A stretch of 64,000 bases of DNA from Platycnemis pennipes (lineage: Eukaryota; Arthropoda; Insecta; Odonata; Platycnemididae): the NCBI GenBank assembly GCA_933228895.1, contig OW121855.1, positions 32,750,698-32,814,697 on the forward strand, written 5' to 3'. Position 1 is the first letter of the stretch; every line of letters begins with the position of its first letter. The translations under genes were made by a program, and so were the position numbers. Below the pieces are notes generated by a model that did not search any database, was not told the DNA's origin, and saw only the letters and a list, made by a program, of their open reading frames with translations. Positions 10,641 to 22,495 of the stretch are shown here, one piece after another.

Positions 10641-11975
10641 CCATTATTCTCCCTTTAACTGTGTACTTATATGGTGATCAGTTCTTTTCCGCATGTCTTT
10701 GATGGTGATTGTTCTGGCACAAGGCAAAAATTAAAAATAGCGACAGTGTTACGAGTCGAAAGTTAAAAGTGATGAACAGGCCGATGCTTCATTAACATGT
10801 TACTATTGGGAAGATAGATCCTATTCATCAAACTTCAAAGAGGAGAATTTTCACTAATTCCTCTGAGAGTTTCCCGAGTTTCATATTCCACGTAAACTCC
10901 CTAAATATCCTTTTCTTTCTATATCACGGATGATATCCCGTAAAACCAGAAAATGCACGTACTTTGTACGAGAAACCTGGGGCTTGATGCCTTTTTCAGG
11001 AGAAAAATCCCTTATTATACATTGGCATTAATGAAAATATTGGTGGAACTTTCCCTTCGGTAATGCCCTTGGGATCGTGTCAGGATTTAAATTATAATGA
11101 AAAGGGAAAAGAATTGTCCGATAAACCCCCACCGAAAATTCGCCAGCTCATGGCTTATTCATACTATTGGGCCTAGCGGGATAACAGAGAGTTTCGATTA
11201 CGAAGCAACGTGCACGAAAAATTAAACGGCTATTACGAACCTTTTCATTATTTAAAGGATTAGGTAAGTTAAAATATTCTGCTCGCTTGTTAGGGCAATG
11301 CGCTTTGGGAGTTAGAGTGGGATTGATACTCAAATCTTGAGCTCATGGAAAAAGCATTTGTTAACAGTAAATTCCTTGCAAAGTAGGGAGGATATAGTAG
11401 ACATAGATACCTTTTTAGACCTAATTATAATAATAAAGACGCTCCTTGTACATAGTGCTGGCCCATAGAGCACGTAGGAGATGGAGTGGGTTAAGGAGTG
11501 GAATTGATTACAGGAGACAAAGTTATATTCGGGGCAACCGAAAAAAGCTGTTCTCAGAAAAAGGACTGGTAAGGTTTTTTTAAATCGGCTATCTAGATTA
11601 TTAGATTAAGTAGATAATATCATGACACTGAAGGTCGTTAAAGGGGGGAATATAATAGCGCGGAAAAGAGTAGCAAATAATCATGATGTGGATCGGAGTT
11701 AAATTTGATTCAATGAAAAGTAGAATATTATGCAGGAGCTTTGATGCACTATAAAGAAAATGCCACTATCAACCAATCATCTAACTTTTAAACCATGTCT
11801 AGTCTGTCAAGTTGACATGGGTATAGCACACCGAGGCCTAAGCCGAACGGCATATGAAATACATATATTTCAGTATGGTGGTCACTTCATTTCCTGGTGC
11901 CCACCTGTGAATCCTCAGAAAGATTGATATGCAAATTACATACGGCTATGGGAAATAATTGGCATATCGTCATTC
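10641..11975. other. Intergenic, nothing recognised
   Basis: AT-rich sequence with no motif-bearing frame or clear repeat edge. Confidence 0.45.
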
Positions 11976-12281
11976 AATAACGTTTTTTTCAATACTACTG
12001 AGCCGCAATGGGTGAACGGAACTCATTTCTGACTCGTTTCAGCCGAGGATTGTCACAAAGGGGTTATTATGATCTACTAAGCATAGATGGCTTTTATGAA
12101 TTCTGAGTATAACCAATAAAAACTATTAATAACGTTTTTTTTCAATACTCCTGAGCCACAATGGGTGAACGGAACTCATTTCTGACTCGTTTCAGCCGAG
12201 GATTGTCACAAAGGGGTAATTATGAACCACTAAGCATAGATGGCTTTTATGAATTCTGACTCTAACCAATAAAAAATATTA
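11976..12281 (+). repeat. Tandem duplication, two 152-bp units
   Basis: Unit 1 starts at 11976 and unit 2 at 12128; both start AATAACGTTTTTTT and run through GAGCCRCAATGGGTGAACGG and CAGCCGAGGATTGTCAC to CCAATAAAAA. By eye they differ at about ten positions and one T-run length. No coding frame spans both. Confidence 0.85.
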
Positions 12282-13130
12282 ATTTCATTTCAACTGTTTA
12301 CATCAGAGTAGATTAATACCCACATTATTTGCAACCTTTGGGGCATTTATGGTATTTATATCGAATATTGTTGTTCAATAGTGATTTTCAAGGTGTATTT
12401 AGGTGCACAGAATTACAAACTGCTTCATGTTTACCATAATTATTCAATTATAATATCTTCCTTGTATTCCATTTTTTAAGGACTTTACGGGAAATATATG
12501 ATGTTGAATCGTTTTCATTTCCATAAAAAAGAGACTTTTTCACTGAATAATATATAATTAATGGCAATAATATCTGAAAAAAATAATGAATACCGTGTCC
12601 AAAATATTGGATACCGGCTCTGAAATGGTTAAGCACCCGTGAATGGACAGCACAAAAGAAAAACATGCGTAGAATAATTGTGCCAAGAATCAGCTTTTCA
12701 TCTAAGTCAATATACTAGGTTACAAAATACCAACTCAATAAGCAAGAGTGTAATTCATATAACTCGTATCTACTAACAATTTTGAAACACTTCCCGAAGA
12801 ATGATGATTTAGACTTCCAATTCAATTTGAGAATTGTTAAGAATGCAATGCTTAAAAACCATGACGGGTTGATTATATAGTATATACGTAAGCAGTTCAG
12901 TAACGTTACTTTTGAACATGCATTGTAGTAAAATTCATGGTAAAAGAATGCAACGCTTGTTCAAGAACCTGAGACATTTTCATTTGTTAAAAGCACGATA
13001 TGGGGAAGAAGTTTCATCCCAAAAGTTAGGAGAATCGTTAAAGCCAGCAGGGGAAAGATATATAATTGGAACCTCTGGAGAGGACAAATTATAATCGGGA
13101 GATTTAATTGTGTGACAAATTATGACGTTT
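12282..13130. other. Intergenic, nothing recognised
   Basis: AT-rich. The open frames of about 60-70 codons have no recognisable motif. Confidence 0.45.
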
Positions 13131-13690
13131 AGTGGCGCACTCCTTGTCACGCGAGCATGTCAAATTGGCCAACAGCATTCGGCCTAAGATGAAGCTTTTT
13201 GGAGAGGCTGCGGAGTGCTGTTGAATGATTAATTTCTCCCTCAAATCTCTTCAGTGCCACCAGTCGCAATTCCCCCCTCCCAATCCCCCCGTCATTATCC
13301 CCATTCCCATCATTCACTCCGCAAATGTCTGCTTCTCCCACGCTACTTTCTCGCGACAACACCTTCCCCTCCAAACTACATTTCGGGCCCAACCGTAAAC
13401 CCAACCACTTGGCCCATATTCAAACGCGCTTCCCTTCATGTCCTCGCACTCCTGTCCCAAGGCTTTCCACCCCCAAGATCCCCACCGTAGAGGGGAGGGG
13501 AAGAGAAAGCCTGCGATCGTCCCCCAGGGGGAGTGGAGTGCGTCGCGTTTCCCTCGCCGTCGATCGTGTGAGACAGCGTCTGTCGCTGTGACGACGGTGA
13601 CGTCCGAGAGCGTGAGCCCTTGAAGGATCCTTGCCACGATACAACCCCCTTCTCTCCACCACGCACTTAAAAACACACGCGTTTTTGCCC
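13131..13690. other. GC-rich island, no gene recognised
   Basis: A block of C-rich then CpG-rich sequence in which five or more frames on both strands are open together (61-120 codons). Mutually overlapping open frames point to base composition, not to a gene. The plus strand is pyrimidine-rich from 13260 to 13440. Confidence 0.4.
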
Positions 13691-13862
13691 GTTTAGTTGA
13701 CTCTTTTTAGCGTCGAAATGAAACAGAACTATTCAAATTCGTTTAGTTACATTATAAGCAAAGTAAATAACTTTCTAATTTCAGAAGAACCTAAATTACA
13801 TTACACACCTACTTTAATTGCATGAAAACCAAGTGTTAATTCAAATACTCTTAATTATGAAT

Positions 13863-13980
13863 GTAGTCATGGAAAAGTTATATGGAGTTGTTTGGTCGTT
13901 TTTGATAAACACCAATTTGCGCCAACGTTTCGCATCTTTATTGCGGCTTCTTCAGGGCTTTGGTGACCATTAAAAAAAAA
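13863..13980 (-). mobile_element. Solo PLE tail insertion (118 bp) with hammerhead-like motif
   Basis: A 118-bp segment is bounded by the perfect 13-nt direct repeat CTTAATTATGAAT (13850-13862 and 13981-13993). Next to the right repeat is an A9 run (13972-13980). There is no protein remnant and no inverted arm. Its minus strand holds a hammerhead-like fold (13910-13965). The size and clean duplication mean that a unit little longer than the ribozyme moved by a retrotransposition-like route. Origin from a PLE terminal repeat is inferred from similarity of the core to PLE-A. Confidence 0.78.
13910..13965 (-). ncRNA. Hammerhead-ribozyme-like motif, solo copy
   Basis: Minus strand: CACCAA-A-GCC (stem I), CTGAAGA, AGC-CGCA-loop-TGCG stem II leading into GAAA, ACGT stem III, T at the cleavage position, then GGC-GCAAA-TTGGTG. 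Stem I therefore pairs GCC/GGC and CACCAA/TTGGTG around an internal loop, the form used for tertiary contacts in natural hammerheads. The triplet is GTT. Confidence 0.7.
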
Positions 13981-13993
13981 CTTAATTATGAAT

Positions 13994-15850
13994 TTAATTT
14001 GAGCGTGCATGTCGATTAAAACTGATGAATCCTGAAAGACTGCACGCTACTTGAATTTTACTCCAATATAATGTAACATAAGGAGCCTACTTCCTCTTGT
14101 CAAGAATCCAATCGAACATATGAACCAGAGGGGAGTATACCGATTACAGTGCGTGGACTGTTGTGCTACATGTAAATTGTAGACAGGAAGGAGCCTTTGC
14201 ACTCAGGCAGCAGATTACGGGACTGACTTCCTCAAAGGGAAAGAGATTTCTCTATTCACAGCCCATCTCCATAACAAAGACCTCCACGAAGATATACACC
14301 CGATAACGATGCACCAAGAAATGATAAGGGTGTGGATGGAAATTTTAGAACAGATGGCCATCTTTTCTTGGGTGCGGAACAATAAAAACAGCGAATCATT
14401 TTTCATCCTCATTCCTTGACGTCCTTTTCAGGCATCATAAAACACCACGCGCCGCAGTATTAGATCATAGAAAATGTGAGTTTATTTACATTATTATTTT
14501 ATACGTGAGCGTATGTATGGGAATATGTGAAGCGAAGACTAACCAGTTATGTGGGAAGAAGATAGGATAGCAGGCACAGCTACCATATTTCTGGACGACT
14601 CAAGTCACTAAACACTATCCAAAAATATTCTAAAGTACAGGCTAAACCTAGTAGGGAAATTTACAGATTTCTTTTCTGGAGATGTCATAATATGCCACAG
14701 ACTTGTAGCCCACTATTCATCATATTATGCTATATAATACCTTAAAAATGAATTCATAGAATATATTTTATAATGAAGAGTGCAAAATGCCATTTGTTTG
14801 CCTACAATATGGAACAAAGATAAGCCGAATCAAAATTGACGTAAAGGCAAATACTTATGATTGTTTTTTTTGTTTTTAGGTTTATTTTGCATTCCTTTAT
14901 GCGACACTTCCCCTGCACAGTGGATTGAATAGCACGATATGGAGGCAGATAAGCATTGAAAGAGGAAATGAAGAGTTAACAGCCGGCTATGAAGGCTGAA
15001 GAAGTAAATTGTACTTCTTATTTGGAAAAATGTGTGGCAAATGCAGAGCTGCTTTTAATTTGACTCGTACGGCATAAAATTTCCCCCGAGTGAGAGTTGC
15101 TCAGGCTGAGAGAATGAAGGCAGGCTCCCTTTCATAGCTCCGCATTACAATTCCCGACCCAAAACTGCAAGACCGGTACTTGTGTTGGCCAGAAAATTAC
15201 GGATCTTAATCTAATATAGAAAAAAAATTCGTCCATCAACAAACGCTGTTACAAAGAACTAATTTTTACGGCGATTTTTCATTCCTGCTCCTCTAACTTT
15301 TTTCAAGTAGAACCGAAAAATATTATATTGTGGCATTAAGTATCATAATATAATATCGTTAAATAAAACTCAAGACTCTTAGAAATCTTAAATGTCACTA
15401 GTGAGTCCAAATTAAGTTTAAATGGAGGGTTTCATTACAGTCTATTTATCCCATGCCCATGTCGGAGAGCAACATTTTTCGATATGATATTTAACCCGCA
15501 CAGTGGCAATGTCTTCCTATTCCTGTAAATCAAAGTGAAATGCTCTTCTGGATTTTTTTCCGCTATATTTGCACAATATTTACTCTCCCTCATGAATAAG
15601 TCGGAGAAACCCATTCTCTTTTTTAAGCCAACTGCTAAATTATTGAGCGACTGTGTTGCTGCAGTAAATAATCGACACACTTCAATACTTCCAATCTTAA
15701 CGAGGGTATACAGTTCATCCAATATGAATGAGAAAGCATTGAATGGGTTCTTGAGTGTTATGTTGGGAAGGCTCTAACTCTTCGAAACATATTTCCCTTT
15801 CTTTTTGGAAACGACACCCAATGCCTGACATAAAAAAGTGAACGTTACAC
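13994..15850. other. Intergenic, nothing recognised
   Basis: AT-rich with short unrelated frames. No repeat boundary or RNA gene was identified. Confidence 0.45.
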
Positions 15851-16420
15851 GCGCGCTTACAAAGGAAAAACTTATTTTTTCACGTTAAATGAAGGGCAAA
15901 TGCGAATTTCGCCGTTTGTATTCACCATCTGCATCACATGTCGCAGTCCCATTGGCCGTAAGTACCGAGATTTTTCACCGAGAAGGTTTCGTGATTTTTT
16001 TTTACCCCGGCTTGAATTTTGACGCCACGGAGTTACTCCGCAAAGGCATTACGTGCATTCTCACGGGCCGACGGACGCCGTCAATCGTTTTTCATGCACG
16101 ACATCGCTCATTCTCTGCCCACATCCTAATTCGCCTCTCCACCCCCTCCCCACTCCACCCCATCGATCAAACGCCCCCTTCTTTCTCCACCACCACCCCC
16201 CTCCCCCACCTCCACACCCACGCACGCACGCTGACCACATCAAATCCCCTCCTTCTTGTTTTATTCATGGGGAGCCTTCATTCATTCACTCCAGCTCGCT
16301 CCGAGAAGACGGCTTCGCTCAAGATGCGTTTTGTCTCGGGAACACCCACACGCATTCTCCTCAGGTGGGGAGGATGCTATCAATGAGGCCGAGGGAACTT
16401 AAAGACTCCGCGTAAGAATA
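15851..16420. other. GC-rich island with C-rich strand, no gene recognised
   Basis: From about 16120 to 16240 the plus strand is nearly all C/T/A with runs of C, and the overlapping frames are proline/histidine-rich. Open frames of 120-165 codons overlap in two plus frames, and a glycine-rich minus frame mirrors them. This is low-complexity composition and not a supported protein. Confidence 0.45.
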
Positions 16421-17330
16421 AATAGAGTAGGTCTTTTCAAAATGGAAACCGATGAATGAAGAATTCCGAGGAGGACCAAATACAAGAGCCAATGAATAAA
16501 GATAAAGGTTTGAACAAAGTATCGGAAATACGAAAGAGTTCAATTCCATACCCTTTCTTAGACCCCTGAAACTGTTGAGATTGTCGTGAATAGGTAACCA
16601 AGGAGTCACGTGGTAAAATCACGAATGATTTGCAATTTTAGAGTGTCTGAATTTCTCGTTACAATATCATTAATTGCTTTCACTTGAGTTTTTCTCATCT
16701 GTCTCGACAATAGAGCCCTCAGATCAGATAAACCACGAAGGTAAACAATGAATGAGGCTGTAATCGGCGTTTTTTTTACAAACCAAAGTTTCTAAATATT
16801 GGTTGTTATACCACATGACTGCTTGGTTACCTATTTGAGATAATCCCGACGGTTTCAAACACAACCCCCCTGGGTAGGCATGAATAGGCGTACGAGTATC
16901 GGACGACTGTAATTCATGGACTGCAAACTAGCGGAAAAAATTAAACAAATAGTTTCAGGCTTAAGTTTGTGGAGCTCTAAGATACCTATTAAAAAAGTAA
17001 GAAATCAATAGAAGAAATAATAACGCGCAATTTTCCATAACTTACACGTGTTATTTATCTATTGTGTACAAATTCCACTCAATTTCGTGAAAGTCTTCGA
17101 ATTTTAAAAGAAAGAATAACGTGAAAATGAAGGTGATTTGTTGAAACCTCGGTCAATGGTGGTATTACATTGTGTATATAGTATTATTTCTCTAGTTTTT
17201 CTATATTTTTCCCATATAGGCACACAAAACTTAATGAAGTTACCTGCTGATATACACAATAGCAGAATTTCCTCAGAGAAAAAAACCATTCATCTTGACC
17301 ATGTATTACATAGATAAAACGAAACTTTGT
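16421..17330. other. Intergenic, nothing recognised
   Basis: AT-rich. No motif-bearing frame. Confidence 0.45.
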
Positions 17331-17423
17331 TCTACATCTACATCTACATAATACCCTGCAAGCCACCACAAGGATGTGTGGCAGGGGGTGATTTCTCACC
17401 AAACATGCACTACATATCATGCA
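17331..17423 (+). repeat. Dispersed repeat 'ACCCTGCAAGCCACC', best copy
   Basis: Starts with three TCTACA units, then TAATACCCTGCAAGCCACC, ACAAGG, ATGTGTGGCAGGGGGTGATT, and ends CCAAACATGCACTAC, paralleling 146-232 along its whole length. It serves as the reference copy for the family in this window. Confidence 0.65.
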
Positions 17424-17639
17424 TTAAAAAGGAATAGTATTAATATAGCATTCTTGCATTCTATGATTGACCTGGACTCCAACCGGGAACTCTCTAAGTT
17501 TCTTTATGAAGCTAGTTCGCTAATCCTTGAATTTATTATAAAGTAAGCACCTCAGTGGTTTAAGTTGGCTCTAACTTTGTGTGCGGCGGCACCATGCGCA
17601 CGATTACGTCTGATTCGTGACATATTCCGTACGGTTGGA

Positions 17640-18010
17640 GTCGTAGTGGTGTAGGTAGTAGTAGTGGCCTCTCAACCAGAGGGTCCGGGTTCGTATTCCG
17701 GTAGTGGAAGATGTTTTTCATTCGTTAATGAGCCCCAACAAGAGCGTTCTGTGGTGAGCTTCAAAGTGCAGTTCTCCGTACATCAGATCGGACGTTGCGC
17801 CGTAGTCCCCTCGGCGCCTTTCGGTAAAAGCAGGCTAATGCAGAGGCCGGGTTTCTCTCATCTCTTTCTCCCTAACCTTTCATTACTATCCTTATACCTT
17901 TCCTCCCAGCATGAAGTGCTTATAGGTGGGGGTACGGACTTGAAAAGCATAGCATTTTTCTTTATGGCAGTCCGGCAACATCTTGTTCCTTTATTGCCTC
18001 AAGAAATCCA
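17640..18010 (+). mobile_element. tRNA-derived SINE-like element, family A
   Basis: A polymerase III box-B-like sequence (GGTTCGTATTCC, 17688-17699) follows a degenerate box A region. It is followed by a body with TTTTTCATTCGTTAATG, then AGATCGGACGTTGCGCCGTA, CCCCTCGGCGCCTTT and a block GGCTAATGCAGAGGCCGGGT, TTCTCTC. The same order occurs on the minus strand at 24.1-24.4 and 22.2-22.5 kb and on the plus strand at 60.7-60.95 kb, so this is a dispersed family. An open frame of 119 codons here is incidental. Confidence 0.7.
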
Positions 18011-19080
18011 CAGAGAAGAATGATATCTTTGTCATGACCGGGCCGGAAATTAATGGTTTCCGGTTCAAGTTCGGGTCAAGGTGAATGATTATATCTACAT
18101 GGAAATTGTGTGCTATCGGACAACTGCTTTGGATACGCTTGTGAAAAAAATTGAAGAGTTGGGCAAATTACGCTGAGACAGAAAAAGAACTGAATACCTT
18201 GGAAAAAGGACAAAGTCTAATAAAGTAGGCGTGCTTTGAAGAGTCCGAGTCATTTTACACGCACGTGATGCGAAGAAGCGTATGACACTCTGATGAAGAA
18301 AAATAAAATGAAACATTAGGATGTAGACTGAGATTTTCTCTGTTTACATTTTCACTGCCAAGTGCGGTCGGAAGTACTCTCAGCTCGCAAATACAATGAG
18401 TATTGTGAACCTAAAGAAAAAGAGCGCATAGGTGAAGCGATGAGTAAAAGAACTGGCACCGAAGTCTAACGATGCATTTCAACAGGTTGCACAATGTTGA
18501 TCCTGAACACAACATTGATTTTAGGCTTCCTAAACATTCCCAAATGCAAGTGATAGTGGGCATGGAGAGAATGCATACTGTACGAAAAAAATGGAACTGC
18601 CCGCCGAAGAATGAAGTACTTATGAAAATCAGATAGTGTTTTGAGCATTACGAACAAAATTTTGTCTGGGGCAACTAGAAGTGCCTTATCTTAATGAATT
18701 TACTAATGAGAAAGAAGGTTAGAGTTTCCCATTATGATGCCCAAAGTATGAAGTTCAAAGTGGATCTGATGGACAAAATGTGTGAGACCTCCAATGACGT
18801 TCATGGATAAATTTTCTATGGTGGTAGAAGTTTACCGGTATACCATTGCTTTGGTACGCCTGCAGAAAATTCCAAGGGCAGCATTTTGCCTGGAGCATGG
18901 TTCATTAAAATTCCGCAAAGCTAAGTACTACGAAGACCAGAACTGATGCTGGGTTTCTCTTCACACTTCCTTCAACCATCAAAAATGATATATTTAAAAA
19001 CTTCATCAACCAATTTCTTGACAGTTCATAATAGGATTTCACACTAATCTTAACTGACTAAAACTCTCGATGGATGTGAT
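18011..19080. other. Unclassified stretch
   Basis: Sequence with short open pieces in several frames, such as LVKKIEELGKLR near 18135, but no family could be named. It may be a decayed transposon, and no ends were identified. Confidence 0.35.
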
Positions 19081-19089
19081 GTTTTCCCT

Positions 19090-19370
19090 GTGAATTTTTC
19101 CATTCGAGTGTACTCTTGCAGGTATTCCCACCAGGTCAGAAACTCAGATGACGACAGTTCTGTGACTAACTACGCAATTATCCTCAGGTCGTTGAGGGCG
19201 GAGTTAGCCGTCATAATGTCGGTATCTGAGTCACTAACCCAGTGGTAATCCCGAGAAGAACTCACTCGTAGCCAAAACAAACCGACATATTGTCTCTCAA
19301 CGTCACTAGGGGCGATGAGAGACGAAATGTAATTGTGCTAATAAATATGTTCTTCCCAGTCAAAAATATT
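19090..19370 (+). mobile_element. PLE-tail-like fragment (tentative)
   Basis: Near 19300 the order CTAGGGGCGATGAGAGACG, AAATGTAATTGTGC, AATAAATATG resembles PLE 3' ends, in which a GATGA block is followed by ACGAAAYGTxG and then AATAAA. Upstream, the sequence GTCGTTGAGGGCGGAGTTAG lies in an open frame with one stop. No arms or target duplication were found. Confidence 0.35.
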
Positions 19371-19379
19371 TTAGACGTT

Positions 19380-21470
19380 TGAAAGCGTATTTTATTATTA
19401 TCATCATTATCAAATTTGTAAAGAAAAACAAAATGTGAAGTTAAAACATTTAATGGCCACCGACAAATTTGGACGCCAGAATAATCACCATAAACATAAA
19501 TTTTACAGCATATATAATAGCAGAAAAAATATTCTTATAGCATATGTTTAAAATATGGGACCATGTAGTTTAATTTTTTGGTCCTTGCATTCGTCTTCTT
19601 ACTATTCATGTCGTTAATGTTCCAGAATCTCCTTTTCCCGATAAAAAGACAAACTGAAGGCTTAACAAATTCTTAATGGGAGAAAAAAATTGCAGTGAAG
19701 CAAAAAAAGGGGTGGAGGAACGCTACGCCAAAATTCTCAATGACTAACGGGAAATAAACCGGCCATTCAATAATATTGATTATAGAGTTATTTTCTGCCG
19801 CGTGCATGCTTAGCTGGTCATAATATTCAGATACAGTTGCGTGCTCAAATGTGATAATAGAAAAAAAACGATTCCCCTTTCAATCACTCGTAGTGTAGCT
19901 ACCAGAAAACTAATAGAAAGTGTGTCCATAAAACAATGTCAAAAATACATCTAATTGTTCATTACAGGGCTAAAATTATTTTTAAACAGAAGTTCAATTT
20001 GAAAAACTTCAAGAACAATATCTAACGACATGATGGGCCATGCGTAGAAGCATGCGAAAACGCTTATGCCAATCTTGGGCGACCCTCGCTGAAAATCTTA
20101 GGAAAACGTAATTATTGTTGGAAAATAATGTTGGAGAAATAAGTGTTCCATAAATGCATCTCTTTCGGAGGAAAGTATAGCGTAAAAAGCATTACAATAT
20201 ACTTGAAGCTTGTGGTTGCATTATAATAATCACTATACTACTCTGTAGCTTACATGTGTAGGACAGTTCTTGAGATGACTTCAGCGATTGTAAAACACAG
20301 TCACATGACAGTATCAATCTATGATAAAAGCAAAACAACGTAATCAAGCAGGACAGAGCAAGGCTGCACGTTTGCCTTTGCGATGTTGTGCTGCTATAAA
20401 ATAACTTAATTGAATCACCGAACAACGACAAATAACCCATGCAGTCGACTGATGAATCGGAAGTAGTAGAGTCCTAGATGTAACCTTAATTAATTTTCAT
20501 CAATGCCATAATAGTTAGTGCCAAGGTAGTTGGTGCCATGGTAGTTGTTATCCTCATGCCATCATATTTCCTCAAATTTAATGGATAATGAGGCATACAG
20601 AGCATTCCAGAGACATAGTCCAATTTTCCCAGATTCTCCTTTGAAAGCAGCTCTGTATTTCCACATCAAGGATATCGTCCGGAAGAGATTAATTCTTGGC
20701 CGCAGACCAAATGTTTTAAACTACGGATCTTCTCGTGCCGGAATAATGACTACATAATGTCTTTCCCCGGTAAAATCCTCCATTCTACTCAGACCACTTA
20801 ATCCAACGTTCCCATCTCCCTCCAGGGAGAAGCATGTCTCCGGCCTCCACCTCGCTGGCTACACGCTCCGTTGGCCCAGGCACTTGGCCGTGAAATTACC
20901 AAAGGCGAGCGTGCCGAATGGCGGGAGTAATTTCACAGTAATTACGCATGGCATCGCAGCAAAAGGTGTGATTTTGCAAAGTTATTCGGCGGTTTATGAA
21001 AGCGAAAGTCGAGGTTTCCCCCTGTCTGTCTCGCAACCTCCGACTTGACGTCTTTCTATTGTCTCTCACGAGCTTCTATCGTTTTGGAATATTAAATTTT
21101 GCAGTGAGAAATCAAATATGTAAAGCATGTCACGATGGCGACTGAACGTTTGTAGCTGAATGGTATAGTTTTCCAATTTTGGGATAGAGTAAAACCATAT
21201 GACTTTATATGACGGTATATAGATCGAGAAAACATTAGAGAAAACAGAAAGCTGTCGGAGAGTAAAGTGGAAAACAGCAAAACAATTATTATCTCTCGTG
21301 CTATTCATGTGCACGAAAGAGAAAGAATTTCTCTCAGTTTTCACTTATAGTAATTAACTTATTGCCCGACCCTTTACTTTCGCTGCTTTACATCATTCTT
21401 AAGTCCAAATATTTTACATGTTCAGGCATAATACGACTTGTACCTATGTACTTTTCAATACTTGCGAAAC
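19380..21470. other. Intergenic, nothing recognised
   Basis: AT-rich overall, with a GC-richer patch at about 20790-21030. That patch contains an imperfect hairpin with GTGAAATTAC and GTAATTTCAC as arms (about 20891-20937). No protein motif. Confidence 0.45.
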
Positions 21471-21479
21471 TTGCTTATA

Positions 21480-21960
21480 ATTATTATTTGAATATGGGAG
21501 ATGGGCGAATGACTAGTGATGAGAGAAGCAAGAAAGATATTATCAGTAGCATAGTCTAGGCGAAGAAGGCATTCTACATAAAGAATTACAGCTGGTATCC
21601 TTACAGCTGGAAATAAGAGCTTGGAGGTGAAAGCCTTGGATTTCAGAGGAGATGGATAAAATAATAAGACACCCGTCGAGAGATAAGTAAATGAAGAGAA
21701 TGGAAAGGGCATGCCTTCATTCAGATATATAGAGTAAGTAGTGAAAACACGACAGAGATGAGTTTTGAAAATATGAAGCGGTTAGTTCATAAGGGAATCG
21801 AGGAGAGAGCTGCTTCAAACCAATCTAAGGTTTGTTGACTGATGAAGGTGAATATAATAATGAAGAACAGAATGATGAATAGAATAATTGAGAGGTTAGC
21901 TGATGGAGAATGAAGTGAATAATTTCGATAAACTTATGATAGCTGCCCCATGATGATGAT
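21480..21960 (+). mobile_element. LINE fragment with internal deletion and duplicated tail
   Basis: The upstream part reads MTSDERSKKDIISSIV, AKKAFY and then TAGNKSLEVKA, the block between the polymerase palm and thumb in this LINE type. It then jumps to NEENGKGMPSFRYIE and MKR...AASNQS, the extreme C-terminus, so the thumb segment (YGSEAW to GHILRHDG in the 0.7 kb copy) is missing. Several stops are present. After a TGATGAAGG tail, a second degenerate terminus (GAGAGGTTAGCTGATGGAGA) ends in CCATGATGATGATT near 21960. Confidence 0.7.
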
Positions 21961-22192
21961 TAATTGTAACATTCAATCTTCATCAGTTGTTACTCAATGA
22001 CAGAGTATTTAATCTTTACATTATATGTGGGACCCTTATAATATGATAGCTTTTTTGTAAGCTAGCCATTTGGATCACATCACAAGATATTTACATATTT
22101 TTTTAATTAAATTTCATTTTCACCTCTTTTAAAACAAGATTTATTCAAATATGCACATCGATGTATGCAGTCAATTGGTGACCGATTAGCAT

Positions 22193-22495
22193 GTTCCGCT
22201 ATCACACATGGAATCTGGTCGCCATTGCCATAAGAATGAAGAGAAATTCGACGCAGGCATTAGCCAAGGTAAGTAGAATAGATAATCATCTATTCTACTC
22301 ACCTTGGGCATTAGCCTCCTCGAAAGTAAAATCAACAATGGGTCTACGGTTTAACGTCCGATTCGACGGACGATGTAGTGAGCTTCAAGTTTTGCCACAA
22401 ATGACTCAATTAAAGGACCAGTACACAAATGAAAAATCTCTGCCGGGTTCTAACCCGGGCCTTTGAAATGGAGGGATAGAGTTTCAACCATGACA
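22193..22495 (-). mobile_element. tRNA-derived SINE-like element, family A
   Basis: The minus strand has GGCCCGGGTTAGAACCCGGC as a box-B-like block (complement of about 22443-22462), then TTTTTCATTTGTGTACTGG, a TCGGACGTTAAACCGTAG block and GAGGCTAATGCC. The body is interrupted at 22266-22306 by a 41-bp palindrome with a duplicated target. Confidence 0.68.
22266..22306. repeat. 41-bp palindromic insertion in a SINE
   Basis: Two 18-nt arms (AAGGTAAGTAGAATAGAT and its complement with one mismatch) surround the loop AATC. The SINE sequence GGCATTAGCC is present on both sides (22256-22265 and 22307-22316), which looks like a 10-bp target duplication. No transposon family is recognised. Confidence 0.75.

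Noticed and set aside
11976..12281. CRISPR-like repeat array
   Set aside because: Only two long units directly abutting, with no spacers. A plain tandem duplication.
18060..18960. A decayed transposase
   Set aside because: Short peptide pieces looked transposase-like, but no catalytic block or inverted ends could be found.
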